A stretch of 13,256 nucleotides of DNA, from NCBI GenBank assembly GCA_031426435.1, contig JANPLH010000187.1:1-13256 (forward strand), in the 5' to 3' direction. The translations under genes and the position numbers were made by a program. The notes below the pieces were generated by a model. It searched no databases and had not been told where the DNA came from. It saw only the letters and a list, made by a program, of their open reading frames with translations. Position 1 is the stretch's first letter. Every line of letters begins with the position of its first letter. Source of the stretch: UBA6168 sp031426435 (GTDB taxonomy: Bacteria; Bacteroidota; Bacteroidia; Chitinophagales; Saprospiraceae). This document shows positions 6,135 to 13,138 of this stretch, one piece after another.

Positions 6135-6782
6135 AGCCACACTGTTATTCGAGGCAGTGTTTCCATGAAAAGGCAAGACCAAATGAAAACAACAACCCTG
6201 AATTAAACCATGTTCTTGCCAATACGCCAGTTCTTTGGCGACTTCTTAACCCAACTTAATAAGCACATAATTTTCTTGATTGAGGCTTAGCAAGGCGGTT
6301 TCGCCCTGTTGAATTTAATAAGTCGTGCAATTCCAAATGCTGTGACTGGCTTGATGCCAGCTATCTGCATGTTGTTTATTAATAACCCAACTGCTTGCAG
6401 TGGGGATATATCCTTATGTAAACCTTATACCAAATGCAACAACAATTTTCACATCATGGCCTTCTTTATGAAGGCCGTTCTCCACCACCAACCTACATGG
6501 TTATTGCATAGCAATGGTTCCAGCATCCAGCTTTGAGTAGTGGTTTGCTATGTAGTAAAACACGCCATTAATTGGGAATGTCACCTTTTAATGGACGTTA
6601 TTTTATTACCCGTCACCAAATGACTTTATGGCTGTATGGCCAGCTCTGGGTTGCCGAAAACAGTGATAGAGTAGGCGAAATTTAGCATTTGGTTAAGAAA
6701 TGAACTCGCACAGTTTGAGGACAATCAATTTTAGAACTGCTGAGAGTTGGTTTTTAAACACACCTTAAAATTTTTCAAAATC
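6135..6782 (+). promoter_or_regulatory. Duplicated long leader, copy B (before the T9SS cargo gene)
   Basis: This is the second copy of the leader at 3926-4444. It begins with the 29-nt block at 6192-6220, continues with diverged similarity, and ends with TCACCAAATGA (6613-6623), the near-palindrome CCAGCTCTGG (6640-6649) and TAAAATTTTTCAAAA (6766-6780) two bases before the ATG. It has about 80 nt (6685-6763) that copy A lacks. Local hairpins include GGCCTTC/GAAGGCC around 6458-6476 and GGCG/CGCC at 6294-6305. A 75-codon frame at 6309-6536 is not convincing as a gene, although a frame in copy A (4076-4276) ends at an aligned TGA. Confidence 0.55.
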
Positions 6783-8090
6783 ATGAAAACTTTTTTCAAC
6801 GTAGTTCTTTTTTGCTTGTTTGCTACACTTGCCTATTCCCAAACCGTGAACATTACGGTTGACTATGGAACCACTGCTAACTGCCAAATTTGTGGTTCAC
6901 TCGACTTCTCATGTAGCAACGGCTTTGGTGGCTGGAACAATGGGTTGCAGTATTTCAATGACCCCGTTCCGGCTGGCAATGTTGTCACGTCCATAGAGGC
7001 CACTCTTTATTACGTGGCAGGTTTTGTTCAAGCTTCATTTTATTTGGACGGTGAATTTCAGGGACCAATTAGCCTAACAAACAATGGCGATGCCTGTGGT
7101 CAGTGCTTATTTAGTACCGTCAACATGTCTGGCACTTTTTCATCCTATGTTTATGGCGGTTCCAATGAGTTGCAGGTTGCGGCTGTCAATGGCAATAATT
7201 TTCCAAATTGGATTTGCGTGGACAGGGTAGAACTGGAAATCACCTATGAGCCATTCTGCGATGTTTCCGTGGATGCCGGTGCAAACCAAACCGTTTATTT
7301 CGGATACCCGCCTGCTGCTACGGCTACTTTGACTGCCACTGTGACGGGCGGTGATCACCCAATCGCCATTTACTGGTACGATGCCCTAAACAACCCCATC
7401 GGAAGCGGTACCTCCATCGCAGTAAGCCCACAAACGACTACTACCTACTTGGTCGAAGTCATTGATGCCAATGAATGTGTAGCTACTGATTATGTAACAG
7501 TCTGCGTAGTTGACGTTCGCTGTGGCAACAACAATAACAAAGTCCAGCTTTGCCATAGCGATGGTAGCCCCGCACACACCATATGTGTTGGACAGAGCGC
7601 GGTAGCTGACCATCTCGCTCACGGCGACCAACTTGGCAGTTGTGAGGAACAGCCTGGCCCATGTGAGGACCTATTTAGGGGTGGTCAGCAACCTGTTAAT
7701 GTAGTAAATGTTGGAGCTGGTTCAGAGCAGCCAAAAAATGAACCCACTGAAGTGATGAGTTTTAGGCAGACTAGTAATAGCGCTCTAGCCATGAGTGGTG
7801 AAGGTATTCGTGCTGGGCAATATGGACTCGCTGTGTTGGAAAATCCATTCTCGGAAAAAGCTACTATCCAGTTCACCTATTTTGAGGACGAGCAGGCATC
7901 AGTCAAGGTATTTAATGCCAATGGAAAATTAGTCACCGAATTGTTTAATGGTAGCGTTTTGGCCAATGAAGCTCAACGTCTTATTTTTGACGCATCTTCT
8001 TTACCTGCAGGCATCTATTTGTGCCAATTGAGGGCAGGGGGGTACCAAGAAAGTATGAAGTTGGTTAAACTCGTCAACGGAAAGCCATAA
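6783..8090 (+). CDS. T9SS-exported adhesin-like protein
   Basis: 435 residues from ATG 6783. Residues 1-19 are a Sec signal peptide (MKTFFNVVLFCLFATLAYS, cleaved before Q20). Residues about 20-157 form a cysteine-containing beta-rich domain, perhaps a jelly-roll. About 158-242 look like a PKD/Ig-type module (VDAGANQTV start, TYLVEVIDANECVATDYVTV end). Residues 253-287 are a compact motif, KVQLCHSDGSPAHTICV then SAVADHLAHGDQLGSC, which recurs in secreted Bacteroidota proteins and could bind metal through its Cys and His. Residues about 354-432 are a type A T9SS sorting domain: NPFSEKATIQF, KVFNANGKLV, SSLPAGIYLCQL and the basic SMKLVKL end. It is thus exported across the outer membrane and probably attached to the surface or released. 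Upstream in-frame M at 6747 is rejected because it precedes the signal peptide and lies inside the conserved leader. Confidence 0.88.
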   Translation: MKTFFNVVLFCLFATLAYSQTVNITVDYGTTANCQICGSLDFSCSNGFGGWNNGLQYFNDPVPAGNVVTSIEATLYYVAGFVQASFYLDGEFQGPISLTNNGDACGQCLFSTVNMSGTFSSYVYGGSNELQVAAVNGNNFPNWICVDRVELEITYEPFCDVSVDAGANQTVYFGYPPAATATLTATVTGGDHPIAIYWYDALNNPIGSGTSIAVSPQTTTTYLVEVIDANECVATDYVTVCVVDVRCGNNNNKVQLCHSDGSPAHTICVGQSAVADHLAHGDQLGSCEEQPGPCEDLFRGGQQPVNVVNVGAGSEQPKNEPTEVMSFRQTSNSALAMSGEGIRAGQYGLAVLENPFSEKATIQFTYFEDEQASVKVFNANGKLVTELFNGSVLANEAQRLIFDASSLPAGIYLCQLRAGGYQESMKLVKLVNGKP

Positions 8091-8110
8091 AGTACAACAT
8101 CCTAGATATG

Positions 8111-8149
8111 AAAACAGGGCTGCTCCTATTTAAAGAGCAGCCCTGTTTT
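8111..8149. terminator. Bidirectional terminator between convergent genes
   Basis: AAAACAGGGCTGCTC (8111-8125) and GAGCAGCCCTGTTTT (8135-8149) pair perfectly over 15 bp around a 9-nt loop. The A/T ends give a T tract on both strands, so it can stop both the T9SS gene (ending 8090, plus) and the rhamnosidase gene (ending 8209, minus). Confidence 0.92.
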
Positions 8150-8208
8150 AGCATAATGGCAGTAAAAATCTATGTGTTTTGGCATTTGTGCCAAAGTCTA
8201 ATACCTGC

Positions 8209-10614
8209 TTATTTAAAATTCAGCACCCCCACCTTCCCACCCATCACCTGTTTCCGCTCGCCCTTCCAAACAAACTCCCCGTCCAGCCCCTTCGGCAGCA
8301 TCACAATCGCCTTTGCACCAGCGCCTACCCGCTCCACTTTCACCGAGATTTCACCAAGTGGGTGCGGCATTTTTCCTTCGGCAAACGTCAGGTCTCCTAT
8401 GTTAGGCTCGATGCGAACCGTGGCGAAGCCCGGTGACCCCGGGTTCACGCCCAGCACCGTGCTCAGGAACTGGTAGTTCGGCGCAGCGCTCCAAGCGTGG
8501 CAGTCGCTGCGGGTTGGCTCTGGGTTCTCTGCGAAGGTGGTCAGGCCCATGGCCAGCATGTCCCGCCAGTCGTCGAGTTGAGCGTTGAAGTCGGTGCCCA
8601 TGCCGTGCTTCTTCAGGGCTTCCAGCAGGTAGAAGCGGAAGTAGAGCGTGGTCTGCGTGATGCTTTTATCGGCCATTATTTTGCGGAGCAAATCGGCTTG
8701 TTGCGTCGCTGGCAATGCGTCGGTCAGCACGGCGAGGATGTTGGCGTGTTGGCTGAAACTGGCCTTCGTCGGATTGTCCGCCAGCAGGCCACGGGCAGCG
8801 TCCCAGCAGTTGCGGTAGGTAGCCTCCACCAACGAGTTGGCGAGGGCGGTGGCATGGGCTGCGTCCTCTGTTTTACCGAAGGAAAGAAACAAAGCCGCCG
8901 CTTGCCGCAGCGTGTAGGCGTACTGCAAGGTCAAAATGGAGGAGCCACCCTTGGCCACGCCCGGCGGTACTCCCCCGATGCGCTCCTCCTCGCTCCAGGG
9001 CCAGGCCCAGTCCACGAAATTCCACCACTCGGTAGCGCCCATCATGCCCGTTTCTTTTGACAAACGGCTTTCCTCCCAGGCCAGCACGCCCTCGATGCCG
9101 GGCAAGAACCGCCGCACGAAGGCCGTGTCGTTGCGGAGCATCCAATAATCGTAAACCATGCTGACCCAGAACATGGAGTAGGTCGGGATGATTTGCATGT
9201 CGTTGCAGGGATAGCGGCTTTGAGTCAGCCCGTCGGGTATGCGGCTGTCGTCGAAGTCTTGGATGGATTTGCGCACCAGCCGGTCGTCGCCGCTGACGTA
9301 GAGCGTGATGAGGGCCTGTATGCGGGTGTCGCCGACGTAGCTGAGTTGCTCGTAGTACGGGCAGTCGAAGTAGGTCTCCCCGGCGCAGCGTTGGGCAGTG
9401 CGCCAGCCCACTTCCCAGATTTTGGCGTGGCTGGGGTCGCTGCTCTTGAAACTGGCCTTTTCTTCCAGCGGGTAGCCGTAGCTCATGCCATGCAAGTCGT
9501 TGATGGTCAAGGGTTCATCCCCCGTTTCGATGTCGAGCTGCAGCCAGCGCCAGGTGCGGAACCACAGCGGTCGAAAGGTTCGCTCCTTGCCGCCATCCGC
9601 CGTGAAGCGGTCTTGGATACCCATGATTTCCTTGCCTTCCCACTCGTTGCGGTTGCCTTTTTGGCGGTCTTTGTCGAACAGTGCCTCGGCGTAGGTGAGG
9701 GTGATTTTAGCGCCTTTGCCGCCCGTGGTGGTCAGCACGGGGAAGGCGTTCACGAGGATGCCTTGGTCAATGAGGATGCTAATCTTTGAATTCGCCCTGA
9801 CAATAGTTGGATAGGTGTTCGGCCCTGGCATTGGTAAAAACCTGCCGTCTTTCCCCGTTGCCACCGTTTTTCCAATATTGATTTTCCCTTCGGTAAAAAG
9901 CGGGATGCTCCTTGGCACGAGCATCCAGTTGCCATCCGACCCAAGGCCACGGGGCTTCCCGGAGAACCAAAGCTGCTCGGCGTTTTTCCATTTCGAGTCA
10001 TCAAAACCGGGCTGCTCCCAGCCCCAGGGGTAGCGGCTGGCGTCCACATCGTCGCCGTCCCCGGTCACGAGGTAGGATTGCAGTTTTGCCCGGTCAACGG
10101 GGAGCGGGCGGTATGCCTCGTTGCGCAGCACCCGCCAGGTTTTATTGGTGTTCACAAGGTCTTCGGCCTCGGTGTTGCCCTGCAGGATGAAGCCCGTCTG
10201 GTAGCTGATTTGGGCGAAGGGGGCGTGTTCCGCAGCGTTCCAGACGATGGCGGCGAGGGTGTTTATCCCCGGTTTTAGTTGCTCTGAAATGTCCACTGTC
10301 TCGAAGCTCCAATGCCCACGATCGCCACGGGCAGGGCCGCTGCTCACGGGCTGGCCGTTCACGAAAAGCCGATAACGATTGTCGGCGCTGACGTGGATGG
10401 TGAAGCTGGCGGGTACCGTTTTCAGCTCAATTGTTTTCCTGAAATGATAGACGCCGTATTGCACGGGCGACTCGCCGGGGCAGGCGACCCAGCGGGCTTT
10501 CCAGAAGTTGTCGAGGATGCGGGGGGATATTTGAGTTGGCAGTTGGCAGTCGGCAGTTGGCAGTTGAGCCAGGAGCAGGATTGCAGGCAGAAGCTTTTTT
10601 AGAAATTGGTGCAT
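8209..10614 (-). CDS. GH78-type alpha-L-rhamnosidase, exported
   Basis: 801 residues. It would hydrolyse terminal alpha-L-rhamnose from glycans in the periplasm or outside the cell. An N-terminal signal segment (MHQFLKKLLPAILLLAQ) precedes a beta-sandwich domain at about 38-145 with RYRLFVNGQPVSSGPARGDRG, typical of rhamnosidase N-terminal domains. A second beta domain spans about 265-375. The (alpha/alpha)6 catalytic domain begins near 385; YFDCPYYEQLSYVGDTRIQ (416-433) is the GH78 active-site motif with acids D417, E422 and D429. ATEWWNFVDWAWPW (527-540) lines the pocket. The C-terminal beta domain starts at HAWSAAPNYQFL (706). The start is ATG 10612-10614: a promoter at 10637-10665 lies between it and the longer in-frame start at 10674. 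Residues 17-27 are encoded by a CAGTTGG heptamer array. No SusC/SusD or other polysaccharide-utilisation genes are adjacent, so the natural substrate is unknown. Confidence 0.88.
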   Translation of the reverse strand: MHQFLKKLLPAILLLAQLPTADCQLPTQISPRILDNFWKARWVACPGESPVQYGVYHFRKTIELKTVPASFTIHVSADNRYRLFVNGQPVSSGPARGDRGHWSFETVDISEQLKPGINTLAAIVWNAAEHAPFAQISYQTGFILQGNTEAEDLVNTNKTWRVLRNEAYRPLPVDRAKLQSYLVTGDGDDVDASRYPWGWEQPGFDDSKWKNAEQLWFSGKPRGLGSDGNWMLVPRSIPLFTEGKINIGKTVATGKDGRFLPMPGPNTYPTIVRANSKISILIDQGILVNAFPVLTTTGGKGAKITLTYAEALFDKDRQKGNRNEWEGKEIMGIQDRFTADGGKERTFRPLWFRTWRWLQLDIETGDEPLTINDLHGMSYGYPLEEKASFKSSDPSHAKIWEVGWRTAQRCAGETYFDCPYYEQLSYVGDTRIQALITLYVSGDDRLVRKSIQDFDDSRIPDGLTQSRYPCNDMQIIPTYSMFWVSMVYDYWMLRNDTAFVRRFLPGIEGVLAWEESRLSKETGMMGATEWWNFVDWAWPWSEEERIGGVPPGVAKGGSSILTLQYAYTLRQAAALFLSFGKTEDAAHATALANSLVEATYRNCWDAARGLLADNPTKASFSQHANILAVLTDALPATQQADLLRKIMADKSITQTTLYFRFYLLEALKKHGMGTDFNAQLDDWRDMLAMGLTTFAENPEPTRSDCHAWSAAPNYQFLSTVLGVNPGSPGFATVRIEPNIGDLTFAEGKMPHPLGEISVKVERVGAGAKAIVMLPKGLDGEFVWKGERKQVMGGKVGVLNFK
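10535..10569. repeat. GTTGGCA heptamer array inside the rhamnosidase signal region
   Basis: Units start at 10535, 10542, 10549, 10556 and 10563 with an exact 7-nt period (GTTGGCA, one GTCGGCA, last unit GTTGAGC). On the minus strand the array encodes residues 17-27 of the rhamnosidase (QLPTADCQLPT), at the end of the signal peptide. It belongs to the same family as 3100-3146 and 12440-12518. Confidence 0.92.
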
Positions 10615-10636
10615 TTCCTTCAGGTTTTGTTTTTCC

Positions 10637-10665
10637 CAAAGGTAAACGGAAGGATGGTTTTTCAA
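10637..10665 (-). promoter_or_regulatory. Promoter of the rhamnosidase gene
   Basis: On the minus strand TACCTTTG (10644 down to 10637) matches TAnnTTTG exactly, with TTG at 10665-10663 and an 18-nt spacer. The start codon at 10614 lies 22 nt beyond the -7 box, giving a short leader. Its position decides the start codon and separates this gene from plsC upstream. Confidence 0.65.
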
Positions 10666-10672
10666 GCCCCCC

Positions 10673-10703
10673 AATTTCGTAATTTCCTAATTTCCTAATT
10701 TCT
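10673..10703. repeat. AATTTCCT octamer array over the plsC stop
   Basis: Four units (AATTTCGT, AATTTCCT, AATTTCCT, AATTTCT) run with an 8-nt period from 10673 to 10703. On the minus strand they encode the last residues of PlsC (about EKLGN) and its TAG stop (10687-10689). Confidence 0.88.
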
Positions 10704-11418
10704 CCAATATCACGTCCCGCACCTTCGCCGATAATTCGTCCACATCGGCCATCGTCAGCCCCGCCGTCTCAATCGGCTTGCTCCAAACGATGCGCACCGT
10801 GCCCGGCCAGAGGTCGAGGCCGGGTGTCAGTGGGTCCGAGATTTTCCGCACGCCGAGGATGGTCTGCACGGCGATGGGCTTCTGCGATTCAATGGCGATG
10901 CGAAACGCCCCCTTGTGGAACGGCAGCAGCGGGTCAGTGCTGGTGTTGCGGGTGCCTTCAGGGTAGATAAACACGGAGTAGCCCTCCTCCAGCGTCCGGT
11001 GCAGGTACTTCATGCTGCTGGAACGGGAGGCCCCACTGGAGCGGTCCACCAGTACGCAAAGCTTTCGCACGATGAAGCCGAAAACAGGCACTTTTACCAA
11101 CTCCTTTTTTGCCAAAAACTTATAGACGCCGGGGTAGGCACGGGCGTTCATCATAAAATCGAGGGCCGTCTGGTGGTTGCTCACGATGATGTAAGGCTGG
11201 CGTCGGTCAATGTTTTCCAGCCCCTCAATCTTGAAGCGCACCAAGGTCAGTCCGAAGTAGAGCCGGGTATAAATATGGTGGCTGAACCAGATGATATGCC
11301 GTACCCACTTCCTCGGAAAAACGAGGAATGCAATGTAATAAAACGGAATTAGCACCAGCCAGAGCAGAAAAAAAACGAGGATGCCGTAGATTGCCCAGAG
11401 TTTTCTAAGTATTTTCAT
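10687..11418 (-). CDS. plsC: 1-acyl-sn-glycerol-3-phosphate acyltransferase
   Basis: 243 residues. PlsC transfers a fatty acyl group to the sn-2 position of lysophosphatidic acid, giving phosphatidic acid for membrane lipid synthesis at the inner membrane. A hydrophobic anchor lies at about residues 9-34. The family motifs are all present: NHQTALD at 81-87 (catalytic H82 and D87), the substrate-binding FIYPEGTRN at 150-158, and VPVFGFIVRKLCVLVDRS between them. Length is normal for the family. I chose ATG 11416-11418; the frame extends upstream to 11484, but those 22 residues (FFIKIGDACIKCEICPQFNI...) run into the divergent dehydrogenase gene and precede the membrane anchor. The C-terminal residues are encoded by the octamer array. 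Related enzymes act on ornithine lipids or lyso-phospholipids, so the exact acceptor is inferred. Confidence 0.92.
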   Translation of the reverse strand: MKILRKLWAIYGILVFFLLWLVLIPFYYIAFLVFPRKWVRHIIWFSHHIYTRLYFGLTLVRFKIEGLENIDRRQPYIIVSNHQTALDFMMNARAYPGVYKFLAKKELVKVPVFGFIVRKLCVLVDRSSGASRSSSMKYLHRTLEEGYSVFIYPEGTRNTSTDPLLPFHKGAFRIAIESQKPIAVQTILGVRKISDPLTPGLDLWPGTVRIVWSKPIETAGLTMADVDELSAKVRDVILEKLGN

Positions 11419-11473
11419 CTCAATATTAAATTGGGGGCAAATCTCACATTTTATACAAGCATCACCTATTTTT
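11419..11473. promoter_or_regulatory. Divergent spacer between plsC and the dehydrogenase
   Basis: This 55-nt AT-rich spacer separates two divergent start codons, so both promoters must lie in or near it. No exact TAnnTTTG box was found on either strand; GAGATTTG (minus, 11445 down to 11438) differs by one base but has no well-placed TTG. The promoter positions remain open. Confidence 0.35.
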
Positions 11474-12481
11474 ATGAAAAACATCGTGATACTGGACGGC
11501 TATACCGCCAATCCCGGCGACCTGAGTTGGTTAGCATTGGAAGCGCTTGGCCGCTTGACCATATTCGACCGCACCCCACCCGAACTCGTAGCCGAGCGGG
11601 CGGCCCATGCCGACATCGTGCTGACGAACAAGGCCGTGCTGACCGCCGAAACCCTGGCTCAACTGCCCCGCTTGCGGCTCATCAGCGTGACTGCCACAGG
11701 CTACAACGTGGTGGATGTGGCTGCTGCGCAACGGCTGGGCATCACTGTCTGCAATGTGCGGGGCTATGCCGCCGAGGCTGTTGCGCAGCATGTTTTTGCG
11801 ATGGTGCTGGCGCTGTCCAACCGTATTGCGGAGCACAGCCAACATGCCAAGTCGGGCGGCTGGGCCGGCTCGCCGGATTGGAGCTATACGCTTTCGCCGA
11901 TTTGGGAGCTGGCGGGCAAGACATTAGGAATCTACGGTTTTGGCCAAATCGGGCAGCGGGTGGCCGATATTGCAATGGCCTTCGGCATGAAGGTCATCGC
12001 CCACCACAAGCACCCAGAGCGTGACCAGCGGCTGGGCGTAGACTTCGTTTCTTTTGATGATTTGCTGGAGCAAAGCGATGTTTTGAGCCTGCATGCGCCA
12101 TTAACTGCTGAAAATCAAGGCATTATCAATCAGGATTCGCTGGCGCAAATGAAGCGGACTTCGTTGCTCGTCAACACGGGACGGGGCGGTTTGGTAGTGG
12201 AGGCCGATTTGAAAACGGCTTTGGAAAACGGAACCATCGCCGCTGCGGGCCTGGATGTGCTGTCGGAGGAGCCACCGAAGAATACTCCCGAAGGTGCAAG
12301 CAACGTGCTGCTGGATGTGAAAAATTGCCTCATCACCCCGCATATTGCTTGGGCGACCAGAGAAGCGAGGCAACGTTTGATTACGGAATCAGTGGAAAAT
12401 GTGCGGGCGTTTTTGGCGGGAACGCCGAGGAATTTAGTGGGCAGTTCGGCAGTTGGCAGTTGGCAGTCAGTGCCGAGGTAG
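11474..12481 (+). CDS. D-2-hydroxyacid dehydrogenase (glycerate/hydroxypyruvate type)
   Basis: 335 residues, cytoplasmic. It would interconvert a 2-keto acid and a D-2-hydroxy acid with NAD(P)H. The N-terminal catalytic half includes NKAVLTAETLAQLPRLRLIS and VTATGYNVVD (72-81). The Rossmann half has the dinucleotide loop GFGQIG (G155, G157, G160). The catalytic triad is in place: R237 in VNTGRGGLV, E266 in GLDVLSEEPP and H290 in PHIAWA. The short spacing after GxGxxG and the GLDVL-EEPP pattern fit glycerate dehydrogenase/hydroxypyruvate reductase best, but D-lactate or other acids cannot be excluded, so no symbol is given. The native protein would be expected to end near GTPRNLV (316-322); the last 13 residues (GSSAVGSWQSVPR) are encoded by the left arm of a heptamer-repeat hairpin and the start of its loop. 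Confidence 0.9.
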   Translation: MKNIVILDGYTANPGDLSWLALEALGRLTIFDRTPPELVAERAAHADIVLTNKAVLTAETLAQLPRLRLISVTATGYNVVDVAAAQRLGITVCNVRGYAAEAVAQHVFAMVLALSNRIAEHSQHAKSGGWAGSPDWSYTLSPIWELAGKTLGIYGFGQIGQRVADIAMAFGMKVIAHHKHPERDQRLGVDFVSFDDLLEQSDVLSLHAPLTAENQGIINQDSLAQMKRTSLLVNTGRGGLVVEADLKTALENGTIAAAGLDVLSEEPPKNTPEGASNVLLDVKNCLITPHIAWATREARQRLITESVENVRAFLAGTPRNLVGSSAVGSWQSVPR

Positions 12482-12518
12482 CAGCACCTGACTGCCAACT
12501 GCCAACTGTCGAACTGTC
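12440..12518. repeat. Heptamer-repeat inverted pair between convergent genes
   Basis: Arms 12440-12470 and 12488-12518 (31 nt each, built of GCAGTTG words) are reverse complements at 29 of 31 positions, with a 17-nt loop. The left arm is coding (dehydrogenase tail) and the loop holds its TAG stop (12479-12481). The right arm ends 4 nt before the stop of the minus-strand BON-LysM gene (12523-12525). It could work as a transcription end for both genes or as a 3' mRNA stabiliser. There is no T tract, so it is not a classical terminator. Confidence 0.92.
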
Positions 12519-12522
12519 GAAC

Positions 12523-13029
12523 TTAGGCAATCGGCGGTATGCGCAACACTTGGCCTGGGTAAATCAGGTCAACGTCTTTCAGCATCGGCTTGTTGGCCTC
12601 GAAAATGACAGGATACTTCATGGCGTTATTGTAGTGGGCCTTTGCGATTTTCGAAAGGCTGTCGCCTTTTACTACGGTATAAAAGACGGCCTCAGGTTCT
12701 GGTGCGGGTGCTGGCGCAACGGTCATGTTGTCGTCCACGGTAGCGATACCAGCGACGTTACCTACGGCGAGGATGACTTTCTCCTTCTCCGATTGGTTGG
12801 CAGCCTCGCCTGTGATGGTGGCCTTGTCATCGTCAACAGTGATGTTGAGGTTGGTTACCTTCAGTCCGAGGGAAGTAACGTGGTTCGTGAGGCGCATTGC
12901 CATTTGAGCGTTTTCGAGCTGGTCGAGTGCGCTTGGTGCTGCTGGAGTCGCAGGTGTTGCAGGCGCCGCTTTTTTGTTGCCACCGAAAAGGGCAGTGCCC
13001 GCATTTTTCAAGAAAGAAAATAGACCCAT
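12523..13029 (-). CDS. kbp: BON-LysM protein, Kbp/YgaU type
   Basis: 168 residues, slightly longer than E. coli Kbp (YgaU, about 149). The N-terminus MGLFSFLKNAGTALFG is typical of the family, and there is no signal peptide. An Ala/Pro linker (21-33) follows, then a BON domain at about 40-104 (LGLKVTNLNITVDDDKATITGEA), a second Ala/Pro linker (105-114) and a LysM domain at about 116-166 (YTVVKGDSLSKIAKAHY, IYPGQVLRIP). E. coli Kbp is a cytoplasmic potassium-binding protein; in many genomes the family is named 'peptidoglycan-binding LysM'. Which holds here is not decided by the sequence. It has its own promoter at 13110-13138 and converges on the dehydrogenase gene. The linkers are longer than in the E. 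coli protein. Confidence 0.92.
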   Translation of the reverse strand: MGLFSFLKNAGTALFGGNKKAAPATPATPAAPSALDQLENAQMAMRLTNHVTSLGLKVTNLNITVDDDKATITGEAANQSEKEKVILAVGNVAGIATVDDNMTVAPAPAPEPEAVFYTVVKGDSLSKIAKAHYNNAMKYPVIFEANKPMLKDVDLIYPGQVLRIPPIA

Positions 13030-13109
13030 GATTTGTTAGATTTTGAAGTAAGGCCACCCTTCGCCAGCCTTATGGCAGCCGCCGGGTGGCGGTTTGTCTT
13101 TTGTGGGGG

Positions 13110-13138
13110 CAAAGGTATGGATTTTCGTTGTTCCCAAA
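13110..13138 (-). promoter_or_regulatory. Promoter of the BON-LysM gene
   Basis: On the minus strand TACCTTTG (13117 down to 13110) matches TAnnTTTG exactly, with TTTG at 13138-13135 and a 17-nt spacer. The leader would be about 75 nt and contains a small GC-rich hairpin (CCGCC/GGCGG at 13079-13092). Beyond it, to the right edge, no gene is seen. Confidence 0.65.

Noticed and set aside
8497..9789. Long plus-strand frames opposite the rhamnosidase
   Set aside because: They are antisense shadows of a GC-rich gene; the minus-strand product is clearly GH78.
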